A program made the position numbers and the translations under genes. From contig OY754338.1 of assembly GCA_963573305.1 (NCBI GenBank), positions 47,829,531 to 47,893,530 on the forward strand: 64,000 nucleotides of DNA, in the 5' to 3' direction. This document shows positions 46,543 to 56,150 of the stretch, piece by piece. The DNA comes from Pyrrhosoma nymphula (taxonomy: Eukaryota; Arthropoda; Insecta; Odonata; Coenagrionidae). The first letter of the stretch is position 1. Every line of letters starts with the position of its first letter. A model generated the notes under the pieces. That model did not search any database and was not told the DNA's origin. It saw only the letters and a list, made by a program, of their open reading frames with translations.

Positions 46543-47164
46543 AGCAATGCGGTATCAGATATTTTTGCATAATTAAAAAGATGATATCTTATTACAATGT
46601 GGCCAAATTATTTTAAATTTAAAAAAATTATATCAAGCTAAAATTACCTTAACTACGCTTTCCCGTGTTTTTCTTGAGCTGTTTCAGAGTTAGATTTTGA
46701 GGGAAAGACGCCAAAAAGTCTCGGTTCTCGCGTCGCTGGATATAATTTCTTTTCGTCACATCCTGCCCCATTCGCTTACATCTCTTCCTGTCTACCACCC
46801 TTGCCCATTCACTCCGCTACTTCCCTTCTTTCCTTTCCCTTGATGTTCACACCCTACTTCTCTTGTGTTGCCAAATGGCATCCGTAAAAAAAATTCCTCC
46901 CCGAAGTGTTAAGAGAAGTGGCCAGAATTTCGCAGTGACCGTGCATGCTTGGTCGTTTTTATGAAGTCACCGCGAGAAGGTTATTGCCACAGGCCCTGCT
47001 TCGCATTCCTAGAGAAAACGCGCCTGATTTACGTCTGAAGAAAAGACTCTAGGGCGAATGGATGAGATTTTGGAAGATATTTCATACGGGATGGTAAAAA
47101 TAATGATAATCTTGCATTCATACACAGCACACCGGGGTGGGAAAAGTGAAAGAATTTAACTATT
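46543..47164. other. Spacer
   Basis: Nothing is recognised. The C/T-rich patch at about 46750-46860 has no element features. Confidence 0.4.
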
Positions 47165-47660
47165 GCTGTTAGGCCTAGGAAATTGGCTCTATTTTAATAA
47201 TTGATTCCCTAGTTTCCTATCCTTGCATACCTCTTACTTTTCCGTTTCACTCACGCAATGCTTCAAGTAGGTACCGTGTCCTATTCTTCAGACTCCTGAT
47301 ATTGTTCCTGGAATGAGTCTTTTCTACCATATTCACCCGTGTCTTTCTTGGTCTCCCCTTTCTCTCACGCCGTTCATTCCGCTGTCATTAATCCCTTTTG
47401 ATATTCGACGCTCATAAATTCTACCAACATGGCCTAACCGACGAAGAACACTTGATATGCACCTGATGTAAGAACACCTTACTTACAGACTTATTAAGAA
47501 ATTTCTTCCAGTATTCGCACTTCTTTTAATCTCTTTATCTATCCTTCCAAATTTTCGCAACCTTCGGCTAAAACATTTTTACTGTCTACTAGTTCAATTA
47601 TTTCACCATGGACTCTTATTATAGAATCATTCTTCCCATTCTCCTTGTTAAAAACTACGT
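47165..47660 (-). pseudogene. LINE C-terminal fragment (family L)
   Basis: Minus-strand frames give FNKENGKNDSIIRVHGEI and CENLEG, then after stops EKGRPRKTRVNMVEK and NNIRSLKNRTRYLLEALRE. A 3' region follows whose TGCAAGGATAGG word and AAATTGGCTCTATTTTAATA-type sequence near 47190 match the 27.7 kb copy. Several stops and shifts make it dead. Confidence 0.7.
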
Positions 47661-48085
47661 TCTTTGACGAAGAAAAATAAAAATTATGACTATAGATGAT
47701 AATGATTGGATAAACAAATATAAAAAAGGAAAAATAATAATTACCCTGCAAACAGCGAGATACATTACAATGGGCAGCAATGATTAGCGGAGCTTTGGGC
47801 ACGATGTGAAGCAACCTTCGCTCGCCAACGTACGCGGAGATAATGTTCGCTATTGTGTGAGGAACCTAGTCGACCATGCAATGCATTTGAACCAAACAAT
47901 GAAATCGATTGAAATGACATAGGTATCCAGACAGCAAAATGAAACTTAACCTTAAAATGATGAATTTTCTCTAACGGATCGAAATTGAGAATTAAAGACG
48001 AAAGATTCCGTTCATGACCACGGTTGATTTACAGTTCTTCAAGTATAATTACGATATTGGCCAATAACGTAATCTTATACCTCAA
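47661..48085. other. Spacer
   Basis: Nothing else is recognised. Confidence 0.4.
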
Positions 48086-48090
48086 TTCGT

Positions 48091-48130
48091 TGCCAACGTT
48101 TCACATGCATTTACATATATCATCAGGGCT
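48091..48130 (-). ncRNA. Hammerhead-ribozyme-like motif
   Basis: The minus strand reads GCC, then CTGATGA (48126-48120, all seven core bases at consensus), one extra T, then ATATG/CATGT as a hairpin with a six-base loop. GAAA (48102-48099), CGTT and GGC follow. GCC and GGC can pair as a short stem I, AACGTT is palindromic (short, possibly intermolecular stem III), and the T after ACGT is an allowed H17. The extra base before stem II is the main departure from the textbook fold. Confidence 0.4.
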
Positions 48131-48726
48131 TTATGATTGGTAGCTCTGTGCTCTTTTTGCTGTTGATCATTTATAAACTGCCCTTATTTCATAAAGCTTT
48201 AATTGCATTTTAGCATGATTTCATTGATTTTGTTAATTGATCTGCATTAAGCAATCTTAGAATGCTTAAGTTGGGTAAATATCTTGCCAAAGCCCTTGAA
48301 GATGTGCGTGTGTATACAAAATCGAAATTTTGGTGCTGAAGTATGCTGTAACTATTTCATTTTATTGCCGACAAATAATTTTAATGCCTAAAGATACTGA
48401 AAACTTCATCCGAACCTATGAACCCCTGGGTAATGGATCTCGTGGAACATGTTAATTTTTATATTATTCATCTTATTTGGGCAAAATAGGAATCATTGGA
48501 AAATGATAGAGGTTGATTTTTTGTTGAGGTATGCGTCCGAAAACTGAGGTCTATTTTGACATTGCGAAAAAGGTGGGTACCTTGTCAGTGTTGGATTATT
48601 GGGGTAATTTAGAAAGGTGTGTAAAAACCTGATTTCGGCATTGCTGAAATATTTACTGAAGGTTTCGAGGGGGCCACAGTATTGTTTCCCATACTACGGA
48701 CGGAGTACCTATAGGTATAGCAAAAC

Positions 48727-48900
48727 GTGGTAACATTCACCAGTGGAGAATTGAAAGTCACTGAGGGTGAATCAAGGTTTGATGAGCGGGCAAAAGAACC
48801 TAAGAACTCCTGGAAGGACCACTGGAGGAAGACTCGGACGCTTTATCCTACATCTCTTGTATGCTTTCTCCTATTTGCATCATGTTCTTTACAAGTGAGT
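48727..48900 (+). repeat. Dispersed repeat related to 34900-35110
   Basis: The plus-strand 74-codon frame includes EPKNSWKDHWRKTRTLYP, whose pattern and DNA align with the minus strand of 34900-35110. The family is unknown. Confidence 0.4.
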
Positions 48901-49504
48901 GCCACCAAGTTTCGCTATGCCTATACTGCACTTGTAATGCTCTCCACGTAGTTCTTTAGTATCGATCAGGTTTCCAGTGAAATAGCCCCGCCACTTCCGG
49001 GATTTTAAATTGCGCCCTTGGGGTGGGAAGCTACTACTCTACCGTTATGATTTGCTTTCAACAAAATATGAACGTTTTGTTTTACCTTGACGTCGGTTGA
49101 TGCTTGATTCTTTAGAGCAATACCTTATTAGGTCCATTACGTCATTTAGTATCTGTAAAAGGCAGTTAACGTTTGGATGTACGAGTATGGCTATTAATGT
49201 TTGAGCTTAAACTTCCTGAAATTATCTCTTTCCCACGGCTTATTCGCCAATAATAAGCGTCTGATATTTTTTAACGTTGAAAACAGCAGCGTAGTTTTTT
49301 ATATCCGCTATATAGCAGTTATTTACATTATGATATTAATTTGTATTTATTTTATCTGTTTTCCATTACCACTGCAAACAGCTTATAAGGTATTTCACAT
49401 GAAGGTTTACTTCCATTCAAAAAAGATTGATGGAGTACCTCTTCATGCTGAAATACTTGCTTCCTAATGCAAACGGTTATTTCATTATCTATTATCTACT
49501 AGTA
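48901..49504. other. Spacer
   Basis: Nothing is recognised; the 88-codon frame at 49201-49467 has no motif. Confidence 0.4.
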
Positions 49505-49693
49505 TTATATACTAGCGACCACTTTTCTTCCAGAATTGGCCCACCTTTTTATGCCTTCATCTATCCTCCCATCTTTCACCAATATTCGGCCAAGGTACAG
49601 AAAATGATCCAAATGCTCCAGTATGTCATAATCCACCCTTGTAATACAGTAATTCTTCCCATTCACCATTACGACCACCAAAATCGTCTCCAT
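49505..49693 (-). pseudogene. LINE reverse-transcriptase fragment (family L)
   Basis: The minus-strand frame gives VNGK...DHFLYLGRILVKDGRIDE and IKRWANSGRKVV. This is the 'FKYLGxxxxxDGRxDxEIxxRxxxGRKV' block that follows the RT core in this family and overlaps in content the start of the 28.2 kb copy. Nothing upstream survives. Confidence 0.75.
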
Positions 49694-49694
49694 G

Positions 49695-49755
49695 AGAGAT
49701 AAAAATTCACCGAGGCGAGACTCGAACTTTACTCCGCCGCCAATGGTACTGGAAT
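49695..49755 (-). mobile_element. SINE head fragment
   Basis: The minus strand carries a B-box-like GTTCGAGTCTC (49717-49727) followed by a CGGTGAATTTTTATC body. No A-box is clear. Confidence 0.4.
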
Positions 49756-50783
49756 GCTGGTATATCGTAATCCACGAAAAGATATCTTCATGTTTACATT
49801 CACAGCGGTGGATTGTTTACGTTAGTCTATGCCGACGACGTACGAAGATGGATGACGATTACGGTAGCAAGCTCCAGTTGTCATCCGATCGTAATCCAAA
49901 AGCATGAACGTGACTCTCATTCACGGTTAACATTCTAGAATTACACCAATCGTTAACTAGGGTCGATACCGAATTATTTGAAAACCAGAAAGTTTCTTGA
50001 TCCAATGAAGATACCATAAAGGCCGATGACTCTGAAACTGTCTCCCATCCATGACAGACGGCTTCTTTTCTTTGTATAGATTCGATCTTGAGATTTGATA
50101 TCCTCTTGGAAAGCACACAGTCCCCTGTATTGCTAACCTTGCGCAAAAGATATCGTAGCCCTATAAAACCAAAAGGCTATTATTCAGTGGAATTCTCGTG
50201 GTTGGCTAGATTTGAAGGCCTTTGAGTGAATGTGGTCACTAAATCATGTCCCATGGGATGGCCTACGTGATGGGAATTCACGTTTCGCGTGGATCCTTCA
50301 TATAATGTCAGCATTGCTAGACTCCAGGACATCTAGTGTATTGCTGGATAGCTAAGCATTACCGCAAGGCCTTAAGGAGTTCAATGGCGGCAGACTCACG
50401 GCTGAACGAGATTAAGCATCGAGTAATAGAATGGTGACAGCTTAAGTTACTAGCGTTCTTATTGCGTATACAAGATTTCAAATTTGACACTTCTGGTGTC
50501 CCTCAGATTGCAAAAAAAGTATTAATGAAACTGGAATTAAATATGAAATCAAAGATTCCGGCAATAATGTGTGGAATTTTATCATTATACTTTAATACAA
50601 CTTTTATATTTTCCACAAATAAATAAATAAAACTTGAATTGTTGCTTAAGTTCCGATGTTATTACATCATATTCAAGGCAACAGAAAGACTTATTCAGGA
50701 CTTGTTCCTCCTCCATACTCCATGATTCTTCTCAACCCCGAAATACTTGGTATATATGAAAGTTCATTAACTCAGTTTTTTAG
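49756..50783. other. Spacer
   Basis: Nothing is recognised up to the hammerhead-like motif at 50784. Confidence 0.4.
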
Positions 50784-50820
50784 CTGAAGATGATGCAATA
50801 GCATCGAAACCTATGTAGTA
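50784..50820 (+). ncRNA. Hammerhead-ribozyme-like motif
   Basis: CTGAAGA (50784-50790) fits CUGANGA exactly. One extra T follows, then a perfect GATGC/GCATC stem (50792-50796 with 50801-50805, loop AATA) and GAAA (50806-50809). The sequence CCTATGTAGTA after it gives only a weak stem III, and no clear stem I is seen upstream. A degraded relative lies at 56121-56150. Confidence 0.35.
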
Positions 50821-51329
50821 ATTAAAATTTAATTTATTTGCAGAAGATTGCAAATATTTATCTAAATCATGGAACTAAATGATATTTTCCTACCAAAGAT
50901 GCTCTAGGACTTTGAAATGTACATGCGTACATACCCATTACACCGATCCTTTCCAGGGGGGTTGTGTTTGAACCACTGGAGATAATTTCAATCGTGTAAA
51001 TAAGGACACACACACAAGAGGTGGCACAATAACGAAAAGTTCGCGATTTTGGTGTGTTTGAAACATTTGAGTGGATAAATTGCGCGTCTGATATGTTGAT
51101 TATTGCGACTAACTGAGATATGCGACTCCATCAACGGTATGCCGGTGAAAAAACCCGATCGGGAAGGCTGCGTGATATTTCCAAGAGTGGTTGAAAAACA
51201 CCAAATGTTCGAACCGTTCGTGTTTGTACCACGTGACTCCGTAGTTGCGTGATCAAAATAATCTCGAGCGTTTCAAACACCTCCCCCCCCACCAGGTAGG
51301 AAAAGTAAAAAACTTCATTTGCGGTGATA
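50821..51329. other. Spacer
   Basis: Nothing is recognised. Confidence 0.4.
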
Positions 51330-52135
51330 GGACTTAAAAGCTGACCCTGTTTTAATATTTTCCTCCATGTTGTCCTTGACAATGCACACCTTTTTACTTC
51401 AGTTACATGCATACACCGCATTATACGTGTCCTCCTGTTCTTAAGACTCTTAATATTCCTCCTCTTTAGTCTCTTTCACCACATTCACCCACGACTTTCT
51501 CGGTCTACCTTTTCCTCTCACATAATTCACTGGTTAGCGGGGAAGGGGAAGAAAGAAAATAGGTTTTATGGACGGGATGAAGAAAGGTAGGACTTACGCT
51601 GAGATGAAGAAAGAAATACTGGATGTAGATAGGGCATGGCACGTGTAAGAGTCTGTTGGATATTCTCTGACTTTCATCATAATCTACCTCTAACCGGTAG
51701 ATTACTCTAATGAATGAACGATCATACAACTGCTTCGTTATTTAATTTTAATTTACTCTCTCTACATGGCCAAACCAACGAAGCACGTTCCTTTCATGCA
51801 TTTCATTACCGCAGTGTCCATTCCACATTCTTTCATAACAATCTCGTTCCTAATCCTATCCCATTTGCTTACACCGCAAACACAAATCAAATGCATTTAG
51901 CCTTATCTTATGCTTATCCTGACATAGCCAAGTTTTGCTCCCATACAATAAAGATACATTAATGGGTCATAAACGTATACAAGTTCTCCTTGTATACGTT
52001 TGTGCACTGCAATATTTTTATTCCTTGAAGAAACATGCATTCTTTTACTTCCTTCGAACACTCGCACGCCTTTTAATCTGTTCAACCGGCATCCCACTTT
52101 TCACAAACATTTGGACACGGTACAAAAAAACCATC
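51330..52135 (-). pseudogene. LINE C-terminal region (family L), with internal insertion
   Basis: The minus strand carries the family order: a degraded IKRRAS..RK block near 52060, NVLRWFGHVERV near 51770, ITKQLYD, then about 180 bp of unrelated sequence (about 51530-51710), then RGKGRPRKSW near 51500, RVLRTGG, and ALSRTTWRKILKQGQLLSPI to about 51330. The unrelated stretch splits YD from the GRPR tail and looks like a later insertion. Stops and shifts make the copy dead. Confidence 0.7.
51971..52001. repeat. Perfect 13-bp-arm hairpin inside the LINE relic
   Basis: AAACGTATACAAG and CTTGTATACGTTT are exact reverse complements with a 5-base loop. Confidence 0.9.
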
Positions 52136-52224
52136 AAAATCTCATTGAAATGCAATGATGAAATATTAATGGTCCGTTGTGTCAAGTACTCAATGCCGCG
52201 AATCATAACATGCTTTGCTCGCAG

Positions 52225-52345
52225 TAAGATAAGCTCTCTTCATGGCACCCAAGGAGGAATATGAATTACACTGAAAGCTCTCCTCCAGTACCGGTATTTG
52301 AACCCGGACGTTAAGGATGGGAACCCGGCAACTGCGGCCTGCACG
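52225..52345 (-). mobile_element. SINE-like element
   Basis: The minus strand carries a B-box-like GGGTTCAAATACCGG (about 52291-52305), then GTACTGGAGGAGAGCTTTCA, a SINE-like body. The A-box region is poorly defined. Confidence 0.4.
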
Positions 52346-52429
52346 AAAAACCGAACCCCTCCCCTCTCGTTTTCTATATAATATTTTGATCACGAACGCG
52401 CAAGTAGTGTGCGCAGTTTTTGTTGATTC

Positions 52430-52970
52430 CCCTTGAAAAATGGCCCTTCGGCACTCTGCTGTTTTTTTAATATTCCTCCACAAGAGGCCCTTTCCTCCTC
52501 TTTTATTATTTTACTTTCATTGTTTCGGCCGTCGAAAGAGAGAGAAAAAGAGCGCAGACGAGTGAAAGTTTACCTCCTCTTCCCAGCCGAAAAAAAAAGC
52601 AAATTCCCACCTGAGCCATGTATTATATGGCGGACCCTACGAGGTGGGTTTATTCCGGTTGGAAAAACGGGGGAGAATTCGTGAACTCCGTTGACAAGGG
52701 GATCGCTGAACTCCACCCCCCCTTGCTACTGGAATGGCTGCACGTCCACTCAATAGGCAAACTGTCCCCGTCTCCATTCTCTTTCTCCTCCATAACCGCG
52801 AGAGGAAACACAAAAGTTTCACTATATTTCAAAGGAGACCGTCTATGGTATCAACACACAGTGTCGGTATCGAGGTGACAAAGACATAGGAGATCTCAAA
52901 TATACTGATGGATTAATATAGAACCCACTATACTTCATTAAATTCTAAATATTGGCGGAATACGGAAATG
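52430..52970. other. GC-richer patch, no gene
   Basis: Overlapping frames on both strands (60-86 codons) share the same bases and show no domain. Composition is higher in G+C and CpG than the surroundings, which could mean a regulatory or element 5' region; nothing more can be said. Confidence 0.35.
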
Positions 52971-52971
52971 A

Positions 52972-53095
52972 TTAGTTACGCAGTCACGCGCATGGGTGCA
53001 GGTTTTGCACCAAATGAGTGAAGTTCTCCAAGAAAAAAATCATTTGGCTGGACCGGGATTCGAGCCCGGATCTCCCAATTGTCGGTTATGGCTTG
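52972..53095 (-). mobile_element. tRNA-derived SINE, family B
   Basis: The minus strand has the B-box GGCTCGAATCC (53056-53066), an AAATGATTTTTTC body and a GCGCGTGACTGCGTAACTAA end. It is nearly collinear with the copy at 30541-30672. Confidence 0.78.
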
Positions 53096-53831
53096 TATAG
53101 ATGTCTTGTTAAGACGGCTTGTCAGTTAAGAGTTGGATACACTACAAAGCCATCTAAATATATTTATTTTTCCTCTATGCTTATAAAGTAAAACTTATCC
53201 AATTTGTACCTAAAATGTGTGCATTCTTATCTGATCGTAATTAATGCTCATTGCTACGGATTTTCAAGATGGTAATTATAATTGGCAAATATTTTATTAT
53301 TTAAAAATTTACTTTTTTGAACCGCTCATGTATTTTTATGGATGCGAAACATTTTTAGAGAAAATAATATAGCAAATTTAATTTTCTTTCTACTCTTGAA
53401 AAAATTATTTTCCATTATTAATTTTAGAGAATATATGACATTTATGTAATGAGAATTATTGCTCCAGGAGTTTTACTTACTGCAAAGCATTTTATGCATG
53501 TAGTTAGCATATAATGGAGCTATATATAATGTGTCAACGAGGGATACTTGTGTGTATGTTGACACCGTTTTCATCTCTCGCGCATATGAACTCAAGCTTA
53601 TTTAATTTTACCTTTTGGAGTACAAATAAAGTTTTGACAAATAAAAAAAACTTGTACCTTGCAAAATAAGACATAGGAATTTGAAAAAAACAAAAATGAA
53701 CTATTTTACAGGATAAACGAGAGCAGATATTAATCCAACCCAACTATGCACCTACTTCTTTTTGCAACAACCATTTCGGTATCCTTTAAAAAAAATAAAT
53801 GACAGCCATTTACATATATATATCCTATCAT
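53096..53831. other. AT-rich spacer
   Basis: Nothing is recognised. Confidence 0.4.
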
Positions 53832-53950
53832 ATGGCAACAAGTTATAGATTTTAGGCCCTAAATACACAAATGGTATTTTATCGAATGGATTACTAGGTT
53901 TAGATCATTTGTGTACGTATTTAGGGCCCAAAATGTATAGCTTGTTGCAT
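53832..53950. repeat. Foldback element of about 119 bp
   Basis: The left arm (53832-53873) contains ATTTTAGGCCCTAAATAC and the right arm (53906-53950) contains GTATTTAGGGCCCAAAAT. They are near-complete reverse complements with a loop of about 32 bp. It is probably a small MITE, but no duplication was found. Confidence 0.7.
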
Positions 53951-54929
53951 CTTAGGTGACCCCGTTACATGAGCTCATTTGATTGAGGTCTCTCCCACAC
54001 GCATGGAATGAGCATTTATTTAGCTTATATTCCAATTAAACTCTCTAGCTGAAGCGCATGCATCTCCTTTTAAATGATATAAAAAGAGCAATTAACTCTT
54101 GAAACCGGGATCTTTTTGTGAGATGAGAAAGTAAACAAGCGGAAGCAAAGTTGTCTAGCGGCGATTTTATTGGCATGGATTTACTGTCGATCACATGTTG
54201 AAACCAGTGTTGGTGTTAATTAAAATAGAAAGGAAATTTACCACTGTTTTTTCTCTTGAAACTATTGAATATAAGAATTTCGACCAAGTTACACTTGAAA
54301 CTCTTGAGTCATCTCACCTCCTTCACCTATGTCCTGTGTGCCAAATTAGGTAAAATTGAAAAATTATAAACATACATGAATACAAATTCATTGCGCCTTT
54401 GCCTTTCGGGGTAGGCAAAAGGAGCTGTTGGGTCCAGGACAGTGATGGCGGGCCTATGACACGAATGTCAAAGATGACTTGCCTAAACATTTTGGGTGAA
54501 ACGCATTGTTTACGGTAATCGCCCAAGAGCAGTCAACACGCGCTGAGATATTATTTTATAAATAACATTTTGTACATATCAAGGTAAAATTAATTAAAAA
54601 GTAATAAACTTCCGCCTATTATATTATATAATATTCCGCCCAATCTGGCCACCCTGCTCTCGTTCGCCTTCCTTTTCTGTTAGGAGAGACGTGTAAAAGG
54701 GGTAGAATGCACAGAGATAGTGCTCGACGAGGCATTTTGCGAATCAGACGCTTGTATTCCATCACAAGAATCCTCATATATTTGTTTTTTGTACGTAGAG
54801 TAGTGCTCTGAATTATTTTGTACCAGGAGTCAGTCAACAGCACTGTTACAGAGGTAGGCCGTGATTTGTATTTATTTATATATAATTATTTATTGTCGTC
54901 GCCCTGTGATGGAGAACCCGAAAAACAGT
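53951..54929. other. Spacer
   Basis: Nothing is recognised. Confidence 0.4.
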
Positions 54930-55730
54930 AATATTGAAAACAATAGGGAGATGTAGTAGCAGCAGTCGACCCTTTCGAGATATATGGACGGAGATGTATG
55001 TAATTTTTGTCATAAACAACAGATCATGTTGCAAAATGTGTAATGAAACGGTAGTAATCAGAACTTGGAATATAAATAGGCGTTTTGAAACCAATCCCAG
55101 GCTGTATTTGAAAAAAAGTGAGGATGATAGGAAGAAATTCATTTCCAGGCAGCTACCCATCTATAAGAGCCAATCAAATTCCATCCTTAAATTAGAAAGA
55201 GAGACTAAAAATTTAGCATCAGCAAGTCTCTGCATTGCCTTAGATCAGCATGGAAATGTCCTCAGTGAAGGAGAGATTTATTAAAGAAACATCTTCTAAG
55301 ATGTGCTCCAGGGCTATTTCACGATATGCAGAATAAAGATGCAATTACTAAGCGAATTTATGAGTTACCACTCTGTAGAAATATCATCAAAAGCAAAAGA
55401 AATGAGACTGAACATAAACATACAGCATCAAAAAGAGGCTTAAATAATTGTAAATAATTTTCCATTTCTCTTGTTGAAACTACTGATGTCACATCTAATT
55501 CTCGATAGGCCATTATTGTTCTGCTATTGAAATCCACTTGTATTTTTTCATAGCGTTATCCATCGGGAGGTGTCATATGCAAGGGCAGGATTTACTGAAA
55601 TAAATGATGTAATGTCAGTTGTAACAAAAACGGTGAATTTAATATATGTATAGGCCGCAGGATATTGAATCAAAGTAATTTCCACCATAATGCCCTAACA
55701 TTTAATAGCTCTTTCGCTTCTATTAATTTC
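54930..55730 (+). pseudogene. hAT transposase of the GTF2IRD2/ZBED kind, decayed
   Basis: The first frame (54934-55284) gives FVINNRSCCKMCNETVVIR, the BED-like zinc-finger start (C-x2-C) common to this transposase group. Next come RRFETNPRLY, where a zinc-binding His appears lost, a spacer, and ALDQHGNVLSEGEIY, which resembles the SKPFxEGEFI block. After a stop, other frames give ITKRIYELP, then SLVETTDVTSN (the DESTDxT catalytic block, with the first acidic residue replaced), and after a further frameshift FFHSVIHREV and DVMSVVTKTVNLI (the CxIHREAL...VVKIVNFI block). Stops and shifts show it is dead. The C-terminal dimerisation region is not seen, and no flanking TIRs were recognised. Confidence 0.7.
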
Positions 55731-56120
55731 ATGTTATACACGATCTTTTATTCTCAAAACTCCTTGTACAAATCGTATACAAATTAAAAAAAATATATGT
55801 TATACAGCTAAAATGTTGTCTAGGTAAAAGTTAGGTAAACGGCTTTCGGACTGACCAAGGAGGGGAGAGTTTGGAGTGGAGTAGGATGAGGACGGAGTAA
55901 ACAGTGGCGGTGAGGGTTGTTTTTCTTGAATAGTCATTCAATATAATACAAATACAAAGGACACGGTCATACAATAGAATATAAAGCATTTGATAAAAAA
56001 AATTTGTGCTTGAGAGGGAAATTCTCTCATTCCCCCCACCTTACATGCTCTAGTCCTCCGTAACTCCTAGCCACCTCGATGTACATGCTATCTAAAGAAG
56101 TTTTTTACTCAGTTTATCAC
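55731..56120. other. Spacer
   Basis: Nothing is recognised. Confidence 0.35.
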
Positions 56121-56150
56121 CTGGATATGATGTAATAGCATCAAAACTTG
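56121..56150 (+). ncRNA. Degraded relative of the 50784 hammerhead-like motif
   Basis: CTGGATA replaces CTGAAGA, the GATGT/GCATC hairpin is retained with the same AATA loop, and AAAA replaces GAAA. The ACTCAGTTT word upstream (about 56107) also occurs upstream of 50784. The core changes would abolish a ribozyme. Confidence 0.3.
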
